Source: Fistulifera solaris
Taxonomy: Eukaryota; Bacillariophyta; Bacillariophyceae; Naviculales; Stauroneidaceae
Assembly (NCBI GenBank): GCA_030295235.1
Contig: AP026145.1
Span: forward strand, 622,501-686,500
Direction of reading: 5' to 3'
DNA length: 64,000 nt
The position numbers and the translations under genes were made by a program. The notes under the pieces were generated by a model. It did no database searches. It was given only the letters and a program-made list of their open reading frames with translations, and was not told the origin of the DNA. Below, piece after piece: positions 20,543-31,184 of this stretch (positions are counted from its first letter, which is position 1; every line of letters begins with the position of its first letter).

Positions 20543-20836
20543 CATGACTGAAATGCAGTCGTGGTCTCATAGAACCATCACTTTGAGTCCATAGTAAAGA
20601 CGGAACACAACGTTTCGCAAGGTTCTTCGATACTCCGTATAAAATAGAATGACGTGTAATGCAAACGCTGCTAAAGACTATTTCATTGCAACAACGACAA
20701 ATGGAGCTTAAAAGCCTATCGCATTACGCAGCAACGACAAATGGCGAATAGAGTTCAAGAAAATTTGCTAACGTAGGCAGCATCGTGCATTGTCGCTCGA
20801 CAGAAAATTGAGTCATGACTCATGACTCATGACTGA
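20543..20836. repeat. Dispersed hairpin element, copy C (left part of duplication unit 1)
   Basis: A hairpin with core GACTGAAATGCAGTCG at 20543-20563 is followed by CACTTTGAGTCCATAGTA at 20577-20594, and triplicated CATGACT words lie at 20813-20833. The interior (AACGCTGCTAAAGACTATTT, AACGACAAATGGAGCT) matches 25500-25600 upstream of the second glycosyltransferase, so the element is part of the segmental duplication. Confidence 0.55.
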
Positions 20837-21096
20837 TACATTTTGGCTTTTATTAGATACGGTTGTCCTTTTTGAGAGGTAGACGGAAACTCTGAATTGC
20901 TAAATAAACCTACACAGAGAGTGTATAGTCCGTTTAGAAAAATAATCAAAAATCAAAAATATTACACGAGATCGCTGAATTGAGTAGAAGTGCATCATTG
21001 ATTGTTCATTGTGATGTCGAGCTCCTTCATTATGATTCATTCAACAAAAACAAATATAGTATGAGGCGCTGAAAACTTTACACAAAGGATAAGATC
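20837..21096. other. Upstream region of GT8 copy 1
   Basis: AT-rich spacer, weakly similar to 25680-25882 upstream of copy 2 (shared words include CAAAAACAAATATAGT-like and ACACAAA-AATAAGATCATG). The promoter should be here; no motif was recognised. Confidence 0.3.
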
Positions 21097-22184
21097 ATGT
21101 CGAGAAGAAGGCGGAGGACGCCCCTTTTTGGGCACAAGGCTGTGCTCTTCTTCCTCATCCTGGTTTTTTTCGACAAGTGCCGACGACAACAATAACAGCA
21201 TACAAATTGCGATCGTGGCTTGTGGGAAAGCACGTGTGGAAGAAGCCATGGTATCGATTCGTTCGGCGATCCTGTCGACCACCGAGCCACTGACCTTTCA
21301 TATCATTCATGACGATCCACACTTTACCTTCGATGTCGCCACCCTGCCCGCCACGTTTCATTTCTATCCGGCGCAATTGCCGGAACCGTACGCTCATTTG
21401 TTTGCACCGTGTGCCGCCCAACGATTGTTTCTGCATGATGTATTGCCCGAATCGGTTCATAAAGTGTTGTATGTTGACGCCGATACCATTTTCTTGGACG
21501 ATGTCGCGCGATTGTGGAAGGAATTTGAAAAATTTTCATCGGTGGCCGCCATGGCCGCCGAGCATGAACCTTCTCATCAACGGGCATACTACAAGGATGA
21601 AGCAACGCATCCCTATTACAATCAGAAAGGTGTGCATGGGTTGAATTCGGGCGTCATTTTGTTGAATCTCGAGAAATTGCGGTCCGACCCCTGGAACGAG
21701 GAGCTGGATCAGTTTTTAGCTACTTATACATTGCGCTACCATGATCAAGATCTTCTCAACTTGTACTTTTATCACCACCCGGAGCGCTTGCATCTTCTTT
21801 CTTGTCGCTGGAATTATCGCACGGATCATTGCTTCTATCGGGAACATTGTTCCGATGTCGGGCCACCCGAATCGGGGGGAAACCGCAGTGATTGGTTTGT
21901 TGCACGGCAGTCGTGGTGTCTTTCATCTCCCTCCGGAGGATGACTGGTTTGTGAAAGCGTTCGCGTTGACGTACGAGACCTTTATCGAAGAGACTCATAT
22001 GGACTGCGAACGCTTGGTGAAATCATTCGAAACCAAAGCCGTGGCCTGGATCCAAAGCGTTGATCCAGAATCCATCACGAACAACTGTCAAGCAATTGCG
22101 CTTCCTAATATTTTTGTCACATTGCAAGCCAACTGTCGACGAAACAAGGCCAAGCTAAAATTGCATCATCACTTTGAGTTATGA
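21097..22184 (+). CDS. GT8-family glycosyltransferase, copy 1
   Basis: The ATG at 21097 opens a basic N-terminus (MSRRRRRTPLF) and a signal anchor (AVLFFLILVFF), as expected of a Golgi type II enzyme. The catalytic domain has the nucleotide-sugar fold start (QIAIVACGKARVEEAM), the DxD metal site in VLYVDADTIFLDD, HGLNSGVILLNL, DQDLLNLYF and, near the end, HGSRGVFH. It most resembles the glucoside xylosyltransferase group of GT8. Two frame changes occur: in the T-run 21164-21170 after the anchor, and in the G-run 21874-21879, where the C-terminal part (ETAVIGLLHGSRGVFH to the stop at 22184) shifts frame. The same two runs are identically shifted in copy 2. Donor and acceptor sugars are unknown. 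Confidence 0.8.
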
Positions 22185-22225
22185 CGCACTGTCGAATTGT
22201 TAGCAAAGCATTACTTTTATTTATA

Positions 22226-24576
22226 TCATCGGCTGTACATTAGTATTTGCACATCTTGGCGATAAATATTACTTTGAACCGACAAGGACTCGTCGCTATC
22301 TATTAGCTTTTGAGACGTACGTTCTTTTGTTGGCGCTTCTACGTTGCGGCGCCAATCGAATGGAACAAGCTTTATGTCAATAGTTCCGTCGGCACGCAGT
22401 GCTGTTCCCAATACCTCGTCTAGTTTTCCCCGATCTATAAGGGGCTTTATTTTATGCAACACCATGTCGCTTACATATCCAGCCGTCGCAGCATTTCGAA
22501 AGACCGTCAACATGGCAGAATCTCGTTTTTCTCCTTCAGGCATCAAATGACGGAGTGCTCCGAGGGTCGTAGCAAACGTAACATCGTTCGGTTTCGCATG
22601 ATCTGATTCTTGCAGTTCTTGGTATGTTTTGATGGCGATGCGCAGTGCAGTCTGCTTCTCAAGCTTGTCATTTTCGCAGAAAGCACATCTTCAACGACAA
22701 AAGAAAGCAAGTGAGTTGCAAAAAAAACTACATAGAAGAGATCCAAAGTTCAGTTATGCACTTACGCGTTAATGACTCCGCCGTAACAATGCGCGTTGGG
22801 TGAGGCAGTAATTACACCATCCTTACTCAACTGAATCATTTTATCAAGCACTCGGCGGGCGCGAGCCACGTTCCCTAATTTTCGTGATCTGGCCCAGGCA
22901 TAAATTGTCAAGCCAAATATAAACTCATTCGGGCGAAGACTCTCATCTTTGAGATCTTGGTAGACAGAGATCAAATAATTTAACAATGCTTCCGCATTCT
23001 CCCCGGCATCCGGATCTCCTGAACGCTGCCACGCGTCCAATACAGTCGCTACCGTCTGAACAGTCGGTTTGATCTTGTCGTTACCATGTTTGTATTCGTC
23101 AAACAAATCAAATAGAACATCCTGGGCTTTCTGGGCTGATCCTTTTGTGTTTGAATTGGCGTACGCACACATCAACGTGCCGTAACTAATGAGATTGGGG
23201 CGGGCGGCCATATTCCCATTGCGAAAGCTGCGCTGCTGGCGTTCAAAGATAGCTTCGCACTTCATTGCAGCATTGTCATCCTTTGATTTAGCCCAGCCAT
23301 CCATAACAGTTGAATAGGAAGCGGCATCAGGAAAAGGTATTTGGTTGACTTCTTGCTCCATCAATTCCAACAATTGCTCCGCTCGACGAAGATTGCCCGA
23401 TCGGGTCCATGCTAAAAGCATACTGTTGTAGGTTTGCACTTTTGGTTCAATTTTACTTTGAATCATAACATCCAATAGTTCTTGTGCCTTTTGTGCCGAT
23501 TCTTCATCACGGCGACCGGCATATATTCCCATCATGGTCGTGTAAGAAATTCGATCGGCAATTTTTCGCTTCCGTAAGTGGGCCAAGATCGCTTCCCCGC
23601 GCTCCACGGACTGGGCCGTCCCGGCCAATCTCCAGATTTTCAGCAGTTTGTTGTACTCGATCACCTGCACGGTTCTCTGCTGTTCCATCACCGCCAAGAG
23701 TTCCTGGGACTTTTCCGCCACCCGACAAGCGGAATGGGTTTCCGCGACTGCCACATAGGTATCCAACAGGGCGATCTGCAATTGTTTCATGTCAGTGCCT
23801 TCGCGGGCCCATGGAGCTTTCTTAGCGATGCGGTAAAACTCTTCGGCTTGTTTCATAACTTTTTCGGGTGGCTGATCGTGCAACATACAGTGTATCACGA
23901 CCGCGTACGTTCGCGCATTGACTTGACCCTGCTGTTCCATGCCCTTCCAAATTTCCACGGCTCGTTTGGAAGAGGAACCTACCTTCTTGGAATGCGCTTC
24001 CAACAATAAATTGTACGAGATGAGATTCGGATGCAATTTCGCAGGCCCATCGTTCATGATCTTGATGAGTTGTTCCGCCTTCACAACATTCCCTTCCCGC
24101 GCGTATGCACTCAACAGAATATTGTAATCTCCCAAATTGGCTTCGTCGCCCATCGCTTGAAACCAATGTTCGGCGCGGGTGGTATTGGCGTCCCGTACGT
24201 GTGCTAGCATTAACACATTCCAGGTTATTCTGTTTCCTGGCAATGGAGACATACTCTCATAAATTTGTTCCGCTTGCTCGGTTTCTCCGATCCGACCAAA
24301 GGCGTCCATGACTATGGTATAGTGTTTCGTGGTAAGTTTATGTCCTTTGGATCGGAGGTCTTCTAACAAACCTTTGGCTTTGTATGCGGCTTCGAGTGTA
24401 TTCATTTTGCTGTACGTGTGAAGTAAGGGAATGTATGCATCGTTTGGGATTTCTTCTCGCAATGTACTTAGCAGTGCTATCGCGTGTTTGCAGTTACGAA
24501 CAGGATGCGGCGACAGAAAGGCGTCGACGACAACTCGAAAAGACGCAACTGCAACCAGCAGAACCCATTTCTTCAT
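22226..24576 (-). CDS. Plastid-targeted PPR protein, copy 1
   Basis: Two exons, 22766-24576 and 22226-22688, flank a 77-nt GT-AG intron. The ATG at 24576 is chosen because it begins the signal peptide MKKWVLLVAVASFRVVVDA followed by FLSP, the diatom plastid motif; an upstream in-frame ATG at 24609 is not shared by copy 2. The protein of ~755 residues is a run of 35-residue pentatricopeptide repeats (for example ITWNVLMLAHVRDANTTRAEHWFQAM, ISYTTMMGIYAGRRDEESAQKAQELL). P-type PPR proteins bind organelle RNA and guide processing or translation. No editing (DYW) domain is seen. The C-terminal exon (LRHLMPEGEKRDSAML...) is conserved in copy 2. This copy is intact. Confidence 0.88.
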
Positions 24577-24717
24577 TCTTTTTACACTATACGGCAACTC
24601 TGTTACCATCCGGCTCCTTTCGATTGCCTCCTTTGTTGTGTTTATTGTCAAGAATGATAGTCTAGTGGACGTGAGAAGGAAAAAAATGAACTGCAAAATA
24701 ACGAAAGTAAGCCTTGC

Positions 24718-24801
24718 AGGAAAGGACGTTAAAATTCTGCCTCTCAGTACGAATTTCTACGTAGAGCCTACGGCAAGGCAGAATTTTAACGTCGTTTCCA
24801 G
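24718..24801. mobile_element. Foldback/MITE-like insertion
   Basis: GACGTTAAAATTCTGCCT at 24725-24742 and AGGCAGAATTTTAACGTC at 24777-24794 are perfect 18-bp inverted arms; extended outwards the arms match over about 22 of 23 bases (GGAAAGGACG versus GGAAACGACG). The corresponding place in unit 2, near 29525, reads directly from GCGAAGTT to AATCCGAAG, an empty site. The insert is about 85-100 bp with no coding capacity. Confidence 0.6.
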
Positions 24802-24928
24802 TAACCTTATAATCCGAAACCAGGCAGAGGCTCGCGGATGTTGATGTTGGTGAGACGAGACGAGACGAGACGGAACGTGTAAAACGTCGTAGCAGTTCTC
24901 AACCTTTATCCTATAAGGCTGCTACCTT

Positions 24929-25088
24929 CATATTAGACTGTATTGTTTTCGATAAATGATTCAATTGATATTCGCCTCGTCGCCATCGTCGTCACTTGGT
25001 CGTCATCTCGTCGGCAGATTATTTTTTCTCTGCATTTCCCGTCAGAATTTTCGTCTGCCTAAAAATATAAACAACCGTAGCTACTACT
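24929..25088 (-). repeat. Inverted repeat arm, left
   Basis: About 160 bp from CTTCATATTAGACTG to AACCGTAGCTACTA is an almost perfect reverse complement of 25692-25848. Unit 2 has no counterpart at the matching place after its PPR gene, near 29620, so this is an inserted inverted copy of the sequence upstream of GT8 copy 2. Any open frame through it is shared by both arms and is not taken as a gene. Confidence 0.8.
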
Positions 25089-25281
25089 GTAGTGCTAAAA
25101 GCTATAACCTTACTGGTAAGGGCGTGAGAGGACTGTTGAAAATTAACGATCGCAATGATTTTGACGTAAAGAATAAAAATAAAAGTTCAAACGAGTTTTG
25201 CAAAAGTTGTACTTGTATGAGACTATCATAATGAAGGATGTTTAGCTCTCTCTAGCAGTCGTGCTCAGGAAAATCAAGACT

Positions 25282-25304
25282 CATGACTGGAATCCAGTCG
25301 CATG
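25282..25304 (+). repeat. Dispersed hairpin, copy D
   Basis: CATGACTGGAATCCAGTCG is a hairpin with GACTGGA/TCCAGTC arms and a short loop. Half hairpins follow at 25440-25451 and 25654-25665, and CTTTGAGCTATAGTAG at 25680-25695 matches the element end seen elsewhere. The interior resembles copy C. Confidence 0.55.
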
Positions 25305-25691
25305 AAAGTCCAATCTGTAACGCTATGAACTATGGGAGAAAAAGTGAAGTTAGGTGTAAGTTGGCTCGGTAGATTGTTGATTGATGAGAAACATATATAG
25401 CTCTTGTTGTAGAAACGACGCTAAGCTAAAATTGCATCAGTGCAGTCGTGGCGAAATACGGACAACAGTTTGGTCGATAGAAAAATACAGGAGGCAACGT
25501 TTTGCAAGTGTTTCGACGTAAAGTGTCAAGGCTCTTAATAAAGACGCTGCTACAGTACAAACTATTTGCTTGCAATAACGACAAATGGAGCTCAAGAAAT
25601 TCGCTTAACAAACGTATTGTAGAGCTTTGTCGCTCAAACAAAATTCGATTCCTTGCAGTCATGGATGAGCTGAATATACACTTTGAGCTAT

Positions 25692-25848
25692 AGTAGCTAC
25701 GGTTGTTTATATTTTTAGGCAGACGAAAATTCTGACGGGAAATGCAGAGAAAAAATAATCTGCCGACGAGATGACGACCAAGTGACGACGATGGCGACGA
25801 GGCGAATATCAATTGAATCATTTATCAAAAACAATATAGTCTAATATG
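25692..25848 (+). repeat. Inverted repeat arm, right
   Basis: This partner of the arm at 24929-25088 lies directly upstream of GT8 copy 2. Its right end (CAAAAACAATATAGT) resembles the region upstream of GT8 copy 1, so this arm is in the ancestral position and the left arm is the derived one. Confidence 0.75.
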
Positions 25849-25882
25849 AAGGTCTTTCTAAATCTACACAAACAATAAGATC

Positions 25883-27006
25883 ATGTCGAGAAGAAGGCGG
25901 GGGACGCCGCTTTTTGGTCACATGATGGCTGTGTTCTTCTTCCTCATCCTTCTTTTTTTCGACAAGGGCCGACAACGACAACAACAACAGCATAGAAATT
26001 GCGGTCGTGGCTTGTGGTAAAGCGCGTGTGGAAGAAGCCATGGTATCGACTCGTTCGGCGATTCTGTCGACCACCGAGCCACTGACCTTTCATATCGTTC
26101 ATGACGATCAAAACCTTATTTTCGATTTCACCACCCTGCCCGCCACGTTTCATTTCTATCCGGCGCAATTGCCGGAACCGTACGCCCATTTGTTTGCACC
26201 CTGTGTCGCCCAACGATTGTTTCTGCATGACGTATTGCCCGAATCGGTTCCTAAAGTCTTGTATGTGGACGCCGATACCATTTTCTTGGACGACGTCGCG
26301 CGATTGTAGAAGGAATTTGAACGATTTTCATCGGTGGCCGCCATGGCCGCCGAGCATGAACCGTCTCATCAACGGGCATACTACAAGGATGAAGCAACGC
26401 ATCCCTATTACAATCATGGTGGTGTACATGGGTTGAATTCGGGCGTCATTTTGTTGAATCTACAAAAGTTGCGGTCCGATCCCTGGAATGAGGAGCTGGA
26501 TCAGTTTTTAGCTACTTATACATTGCGCTACCATGATCAAGATCTTCTCAACTTGTACTTTTATCACCACCCGGAGCGCTTGCATCTTCTTTCTTGTCGC
26601 TGGAATTATCGCACGGATCATTGCTTCTATCGGGAACATTGTTCCGATGTCGGGCCACCCGAATCGGGGGGAAACCGCCGTGATTGGTTTGTTGCACGGC
26701 AGTCGTGGTGTCTTTCATCTCCCTCCCGAGGATGACTGGTTTGTGAAAGCGTTCGCGTTGACGTACGAGACCTTTATCGAAGAGACTCATATGGACTGCG
26801 AACGCTTGGTGAAATCATTCGAAACCAAAGCCGTGGCCTGGATCCAAAGCGTTGATCCAGAATCCATCACGAACAACTGTCAAGCAATTGCGCTTCCTAA
26901 TATTTTTGTCACATTGCAAGCCAACTGTCGACGAAACAAGGCCAAGCTACAATTGCATCAGCTCCCGATGTCCCGCAGGGGAAAGAGCCGGCATTCTGAG
27001 TTATGA
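25883..27006 (+). pseudogene. GT8-family glycosyltransferase, copy 2, with premature stop
   Basis: This is the second copy of the GT8 gene, with the same basic N-terminus, signal anchor (AVFFFLILLFF), DxD site (VDADTIFLDD) and C-terminal HGSRGVFH. Unlike copy 1, the Trp codon after DDVARL is TAG at 26307-26309. The frame is also shifted in the T-run 25953-25959 and the G-run 26666-26671, at exactly the positions seen in copy 1. After the stop the sequence stays almost identical to copy 1 to position ~26960, then differs (LQLHQLPMSRRGKSRHSEL in place of LKLHHHFEL). The stop is a substitution, not a homopolymer change, so this copy is probably a recent pseudogene, unless the TAG is a base-call error. 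Confidence 0.7.
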
Positions 27007-27109
27007 CGCACTGTCGAATTTCGAAGCAAAGCATTACTTTTCTATAATCATCGGCTGTACATTAGTATTTGCACAACGTGGCGATTAATGGTCGCCAAAC
27101 GCGCTATCG

Positions 27110-29389
27110 CTATCTAGCTTTTGAGATGTACGTTCTTTTTGCTGGCGCTTCTACGTTTCGACGCCAATCGAATGGAACAAGCTTCATGTCGATAGTTCCG
27201 TCGGCACGCAGTGCTATTCCAAATACCTTGTCGAAACTTCCCCGTTTTAGAACGGGCTGTATTTTATGCAACACCATATCGCTTACATATCCAGCCGACG
27301 CAGCATTTCGAAAGACCGTCAACATGGCAGAATCTCGTTTTTCTCCCTCGGGCATCAGATGCCGGAGTGCTGCCAAGGTCGTAGCAAACGTAACATCGTT
27401 CGGTTTCGCATGATCTGATTCTTGCAGTTCTTGGTATGTTTTGATGGCGATGCGCAGTGCAGTCTGCTTCTCAAGCTTGTCATTTTCGCAGAAAGCACAT
27501 CTTCAACGACAAAAGAAAGCGAGTGAGTTGCGCGAAATCGTACGAAGGGAGAAATCCAAAGTTCAGATATGCACTTACGCGTTAATGACTCCGCCGTAAC
27601 AATGAGCGTTGGGCCAAGTAGTAATTACGCCATCTTTTTCATTTGAATCATTTTATCAAGCAGTCGGCGGGCGCGAACCATCTTCCCTAATTTTCGTGAT
27701 CTGCCCCAGGCAAAAATTGTTAAGCCAAATATATATTCATTCGGGCGAAGATTCTCATCTTTGAGATCTTGGTAGACAGAGATCATCCAATTTAGCAATG
27801 CTTCTGCATTCTCCCCGGCATCCGGTTCTCCTGAACGCTGCCAAGCGTCCAATACAGTCGCCACCGTCTGAGCATTCGGTTTGATCTTGTCGTTACCGTG
27901 TTTGTATTCGTCAAACAAATCAAACAGAACATCCTGAGCTCTCTGGGCTGATCCTTTTTTGTTTGAAGTGGCGTGCGCACTCATCAACGTGCCGTAATTA
28001 ATGAGATTGGGGCGGGCGGCCATATTCCCGTTGCGAAAGCTGCGCTGCTGGCGTTCGAAGATAGCTTCGCACTTCATTACAGCATTGTCATCCTTTGATT
28101 TAGCCCAACCATCCATAATAGTTGAATAGGAAACGGCATTAGGGAACGGTATTTGATTGCCTTCTTGCTCCATCAATTCCAACAATTGCTCCGCTCGACG
28201 AAGATTGCCCGATCGGGCCCATGCTAAAAGAATATTGTTGTAGGTCTGCACTTTTGGTTCAATTTTACTTTGAATCATAACATCCAATAGTTCTTGTGCC
28301 TTTTGTGCCGATTCTTCATCACAGCGACCGGCATATATTCCCATCATGGTCGTATAAGAATATCGATCGGCCATCTTTCGCTTTCGTAAGTGGGCCAAGA
28401 TCGCTTCCCCGCGCACCACAGATTGGGCGGTCCCGGCCAGTTTCCAGATTTTCAACAGCTTGTTGTACTCAATCAAGTTCACGGTTCTCTGTTGTTCCAT
28501 CACCGCCAAGAGTTCCTGGGACTTTTCCGCCAACCGAAGAGCGGAATGGGATTTCGCGACTGCCACGTAGGTATCCAACAGGGCGATCTGCAATCGTTCC
28601 ATGTCCTTGCCTTCGCGGGCCCATGGAGCGTTCTGCGCGATGCGGTAAAACTCTTCAGCTTGTTTCTTAACCTTTTCGGGTGGCTGATCGTGCAACATAC
28701 ACTGTATGACGGTCGCGAACGTTCGCGCATTGACTTGACCCTGCTGTTCCATGCCCTTCCAAATTTCCACGGCTCGTTTGGAAGAGGAACCTACCTTCTT
28801 GGAATGCGCTTCCAACAATAAATTGTACGAGATGAGATTCGGACGCAATTTTGCAGGCCCATCGTTCATGATCTTGATGAGTTGTTCCGCCTTCACAACA
28901 TTCCCTTCCCGCGCGTATGCACTCAACAGAATATTGTAATCTCCCAAATTGGCTTCGTCGCCCATCGCTTGAAACCAATGTTCGGCGCGGGTGGTATTGG
29001 CGTCCCGTACGTGTGCTAGCAGTAATACATTCCAGGTTACTTTGTTTCCGGGCAGAGGAGACATACTCTCATAAATTTGTTCCGCTTGCTCGGTTTTCTC
29101 CGATCCGACCAAAGGCGTCCATGACTATGGTATAGTGTTTCGTGGTGAGTTCATGTCCTTTTGATCGGAGGTCTTCTAACAAACCTTTGGCTTTGTATGC
29201 GGCTTCGAGTGTATTCATTTTGCTGTACGTGTGAAGTAAGGGAATGTATGCATCGTTTGGGATTTCTTCTCGCAATGTACTTAGTAGTGCTGTCGTGTGT
29301 TTGCAGTTACGAACAGGAAGCGGCGACAGAAAGGCGTCGACGACAACTTGAAACGACGCAACTGCTACCAGCAGAACCCATTTCTTCAT
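27110..29389 (-). CDS. Plastid-targeted PPR protein, copy 2, with frame changes
   Basis: Exons 27579-29389 and 27110-27500 flank a 78-nt intron at the same place as in copy 1. The signal peptide MKKWVLLVAVASFQVVVDA-FLSP and the PPR array are conserved, with scattered amino-acid differences (for example TWNVLLLAHV, YAGRCDEESAQ). Two frame changes separate it from copy 1: one extra A in the run at 29094-29097, just after GRIGE, and one missing A at 27635-27639 near the end of exon 1, where the frame stops early as IQMKKMA. Both lie in homopolymers, so they may be real decay or sequence error. Substitutions look conservative, which argues for recent selection. The last residues differ because the stop position moved. 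Confidence 0.75.
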
Positions 29390-29752
29390 TCTTTTACACT
29401 ATACGGCAATTCTGTTACCATCCGGCTCCTTTCGATTGCCTCCTTTGTTGTGTTTATTGTCAGGAAGGATAGTCTAAAGTGGCGACGCGAGAAGGGGAAA
29501 AAATAATGAAACGCAATAGCGAAGTTAATCCGAAGAGACCCGGAAGTTGAAGTTGATGTTCGTTAGACGGAACGTGTAAAATGTCGTAGCAGTTCTCAAG
29601 TACCTGGTAGTAGCCTAAGGCGGCTAGTGCTAAGGTTACTTTATAAACTTAACGGTAAGGGCAAGGTAGAAGTACGACCTTGCTAATACGAAGACACCAC
29701 CACAACATAACGATCTATCTAGCTAGACTAATCCTTTGCTACTTACCAAGTA
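29390..29752. other. Intergenic region after duplication
   Basis: It holds the upstream region of PPR copy 2 and a GTACCTGGTAG word at 29600-29610. No gene is seen. Confidence 0.3.
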
Positions 29753-30729
29753 TCACTCCAACTTGACTTTATCTGGGTATGCACGTTGTAATTGAAACGC
29801 CCGACTCGCTTGATGCAACAAAATTTGCCACGCACGGTAGGTCTCCACCATGTCACGATCCAGCGGAGGAGGACGCCGCAACGCATCGACGATCCATCGC
29901 ACGGTCAGGAGTACTAGACTCAGCAACAGGATCCACCACACGGGACGCGCCATTTGAAGCCACGCGTCTTGTTTTTGCCCAAAAATACGTTGACATTCCT
30001 CGAGATTGCGACTCCAAAACACTTCATCTCCATGATAGGTGATTCGTGAACAAATATGGGGCAGCGAAGCTCCTTCCCAGCCTACCATCCAGGGTCCGTG
30101 GCGATACAATTCGGTCAATGGGATCTGGACGACTGCCTGATGGAGCCACATAAGTGTGCGCTCCATCAGGTACAGCAGGGTGGGCCAAAAAAGAAATGTC
30201 ATTAACAATATGAAAAAGAAAAGAGCAGCAACCACGGCATATATTGCTGATACCAGGGCAGGGAGGGAGTAGGTGGCGGAGGAGTGAATTGTACCGTATA
30301 AACAAGGTCGCGCTCGTTGCTTTGCAACACGTGCTCCAATGTATAAAAATGCCCAACGCGCGACTCTTGAAACAAACCCACAACAGGTTGTGGCAGACAC
30401 ATGGATTGTTGGATACAGGCCGCCAGTGTATTCGCCGTCATGTCGGGTGTGATGTGAAACGATAGAATGGAATGAGGAGAGTAATTTTCGGGGGAAGTGC
30501 GGACGCGGAGTAGCCATTCTTCAGAACGATTGCGTCGGTCCGAATTGCCCGATACTCGATCATCTTGCCTTGGAATGATGGGTAATGATGGTTGGTTGGC
30601 CGTAGCACGGGGGCGGGGTATTTGTACAAAGTCGTCGTCGTCCTGCCTTTGCGGCGTATTTGGCGGGCCTTCGCGTCGAGGAGGCGGCGGCGGCGGTACA
30701 CGAACTCTGGTTTGCAGTCGTGTTTGCAT
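29753..30729 (-). CDS. Unrecognised protein with Pro-rich N-terminus and two membrane segments
   Basis: The ATG at 30729 opens a Pro-rich, basic region (VRVPPPPPPRREGPPN), followed by a compact domain of ~80 residues (EWLLRVRTSPENYSPHSILS to DLVYTVQF) that looks like a ubiquitin-type beta-grasp fold, though this is weak. Two hydrophobic segments follow, around WLLLFSF-FFILLMTFLFWPTLL and PVWWILLLSLVLLTV. The frame changes in the A-run 30213-30217 (plus strand), inside the first membrane segment; one missing base joins the two parts. A two-TM protein with an N-terminal ubiquitin-like domain would recall the TMUB/HERP type of ER proteins, but the similarity is too weak to name it. Confidence 0.5.
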
Positions 30730-31184
30730 TGAATGATAAGACTGATTGATATGCTTCAATGATAGGGTGGTTCATGGAGAGCAGCGCTCTCGCTTGGAGA
30801 GGAGGAAAAAATGGTTCTCGCCATTCATTGTCGCGCATTACATCCTTACACGTCGCTGAAACGTGCACTTACATACAAAATAACGTCAACGACGCGTAGC
30901 GGTAGTGAGTATCTAACCAGACCGGTACTTGGAACGGTGTACAGACCTTGGTGCTTTCCGACGAGGACAGATAGAAGATAGATGTCTGCCGTTTCTTTCG
31001 GAACCAACGAAAAAACGCAACATGCGAGATGCGAGGTTGCGAGGAAAGACACATGCAACCATGACACAAAAGACCGCATCTTTGAAGCATTTGTCCGAAG
31101 ATTTTGTCTGATCATAAGCTATTTTACTTTGTTGAATAGTTTCTCTTCTGATTCAGAGTTGCGCAAGATAAAGAATACAGCATC
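30730..31184. promoter_or_regulatory. Divergent intergenic region
   Basis: It lies between the two-TM protein and XRN2 and should hold both promoters. A small palindrome GAGAGCAGCGCTCTC is at about 30777-30791. Nothing else was recognised. Confidence 0.3.

Larger units (their letters stand above)
20543..25260. repeat. Segmental tandem duplication, unit 1
   Basis: This unit carries a hairpin element, a GT8 gene on the plus strand and a PPR gene on the minus strand. Unit 2 at about 25270-29620 has the same order and orientation. Coding parts are nearly identical over long stretches, for example the GT8 C-terminus. Unit 1 contains two insertions that unit 2 lacks, at about 24718-24801 and 24929-25088. 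Outer borders are approximate. Confidence 0.85.
25270..29620. repeat. Segmental tandem duplication, unit 2
   Basis: This unit has the same gene order as unit 1: hairpin element, GT8 gene, PPR gene. The GT8 gene here has a premature stop and the PPR gene has two frame changes relative to unit 1. Borders are approximate; homology fades after GTCGTAGCAGTTCTCAA at about 29600. Confidence 0.85.

Noticed and set aside
21324-21998. Minus-strand open frames opposite GT8 copy 1, with equivalents in copy 2
   Set aside because: They mirror the conserved coding strand and contain Arg/His-rich low-information peptides.
24956-25821. Matching peptides encoded on opposite strands in the two inverted arms
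   Set aside because: The similarity is explained by the inverted DNA repeat. The peptides are not conserved beyond the arms and diverge where the arms end.
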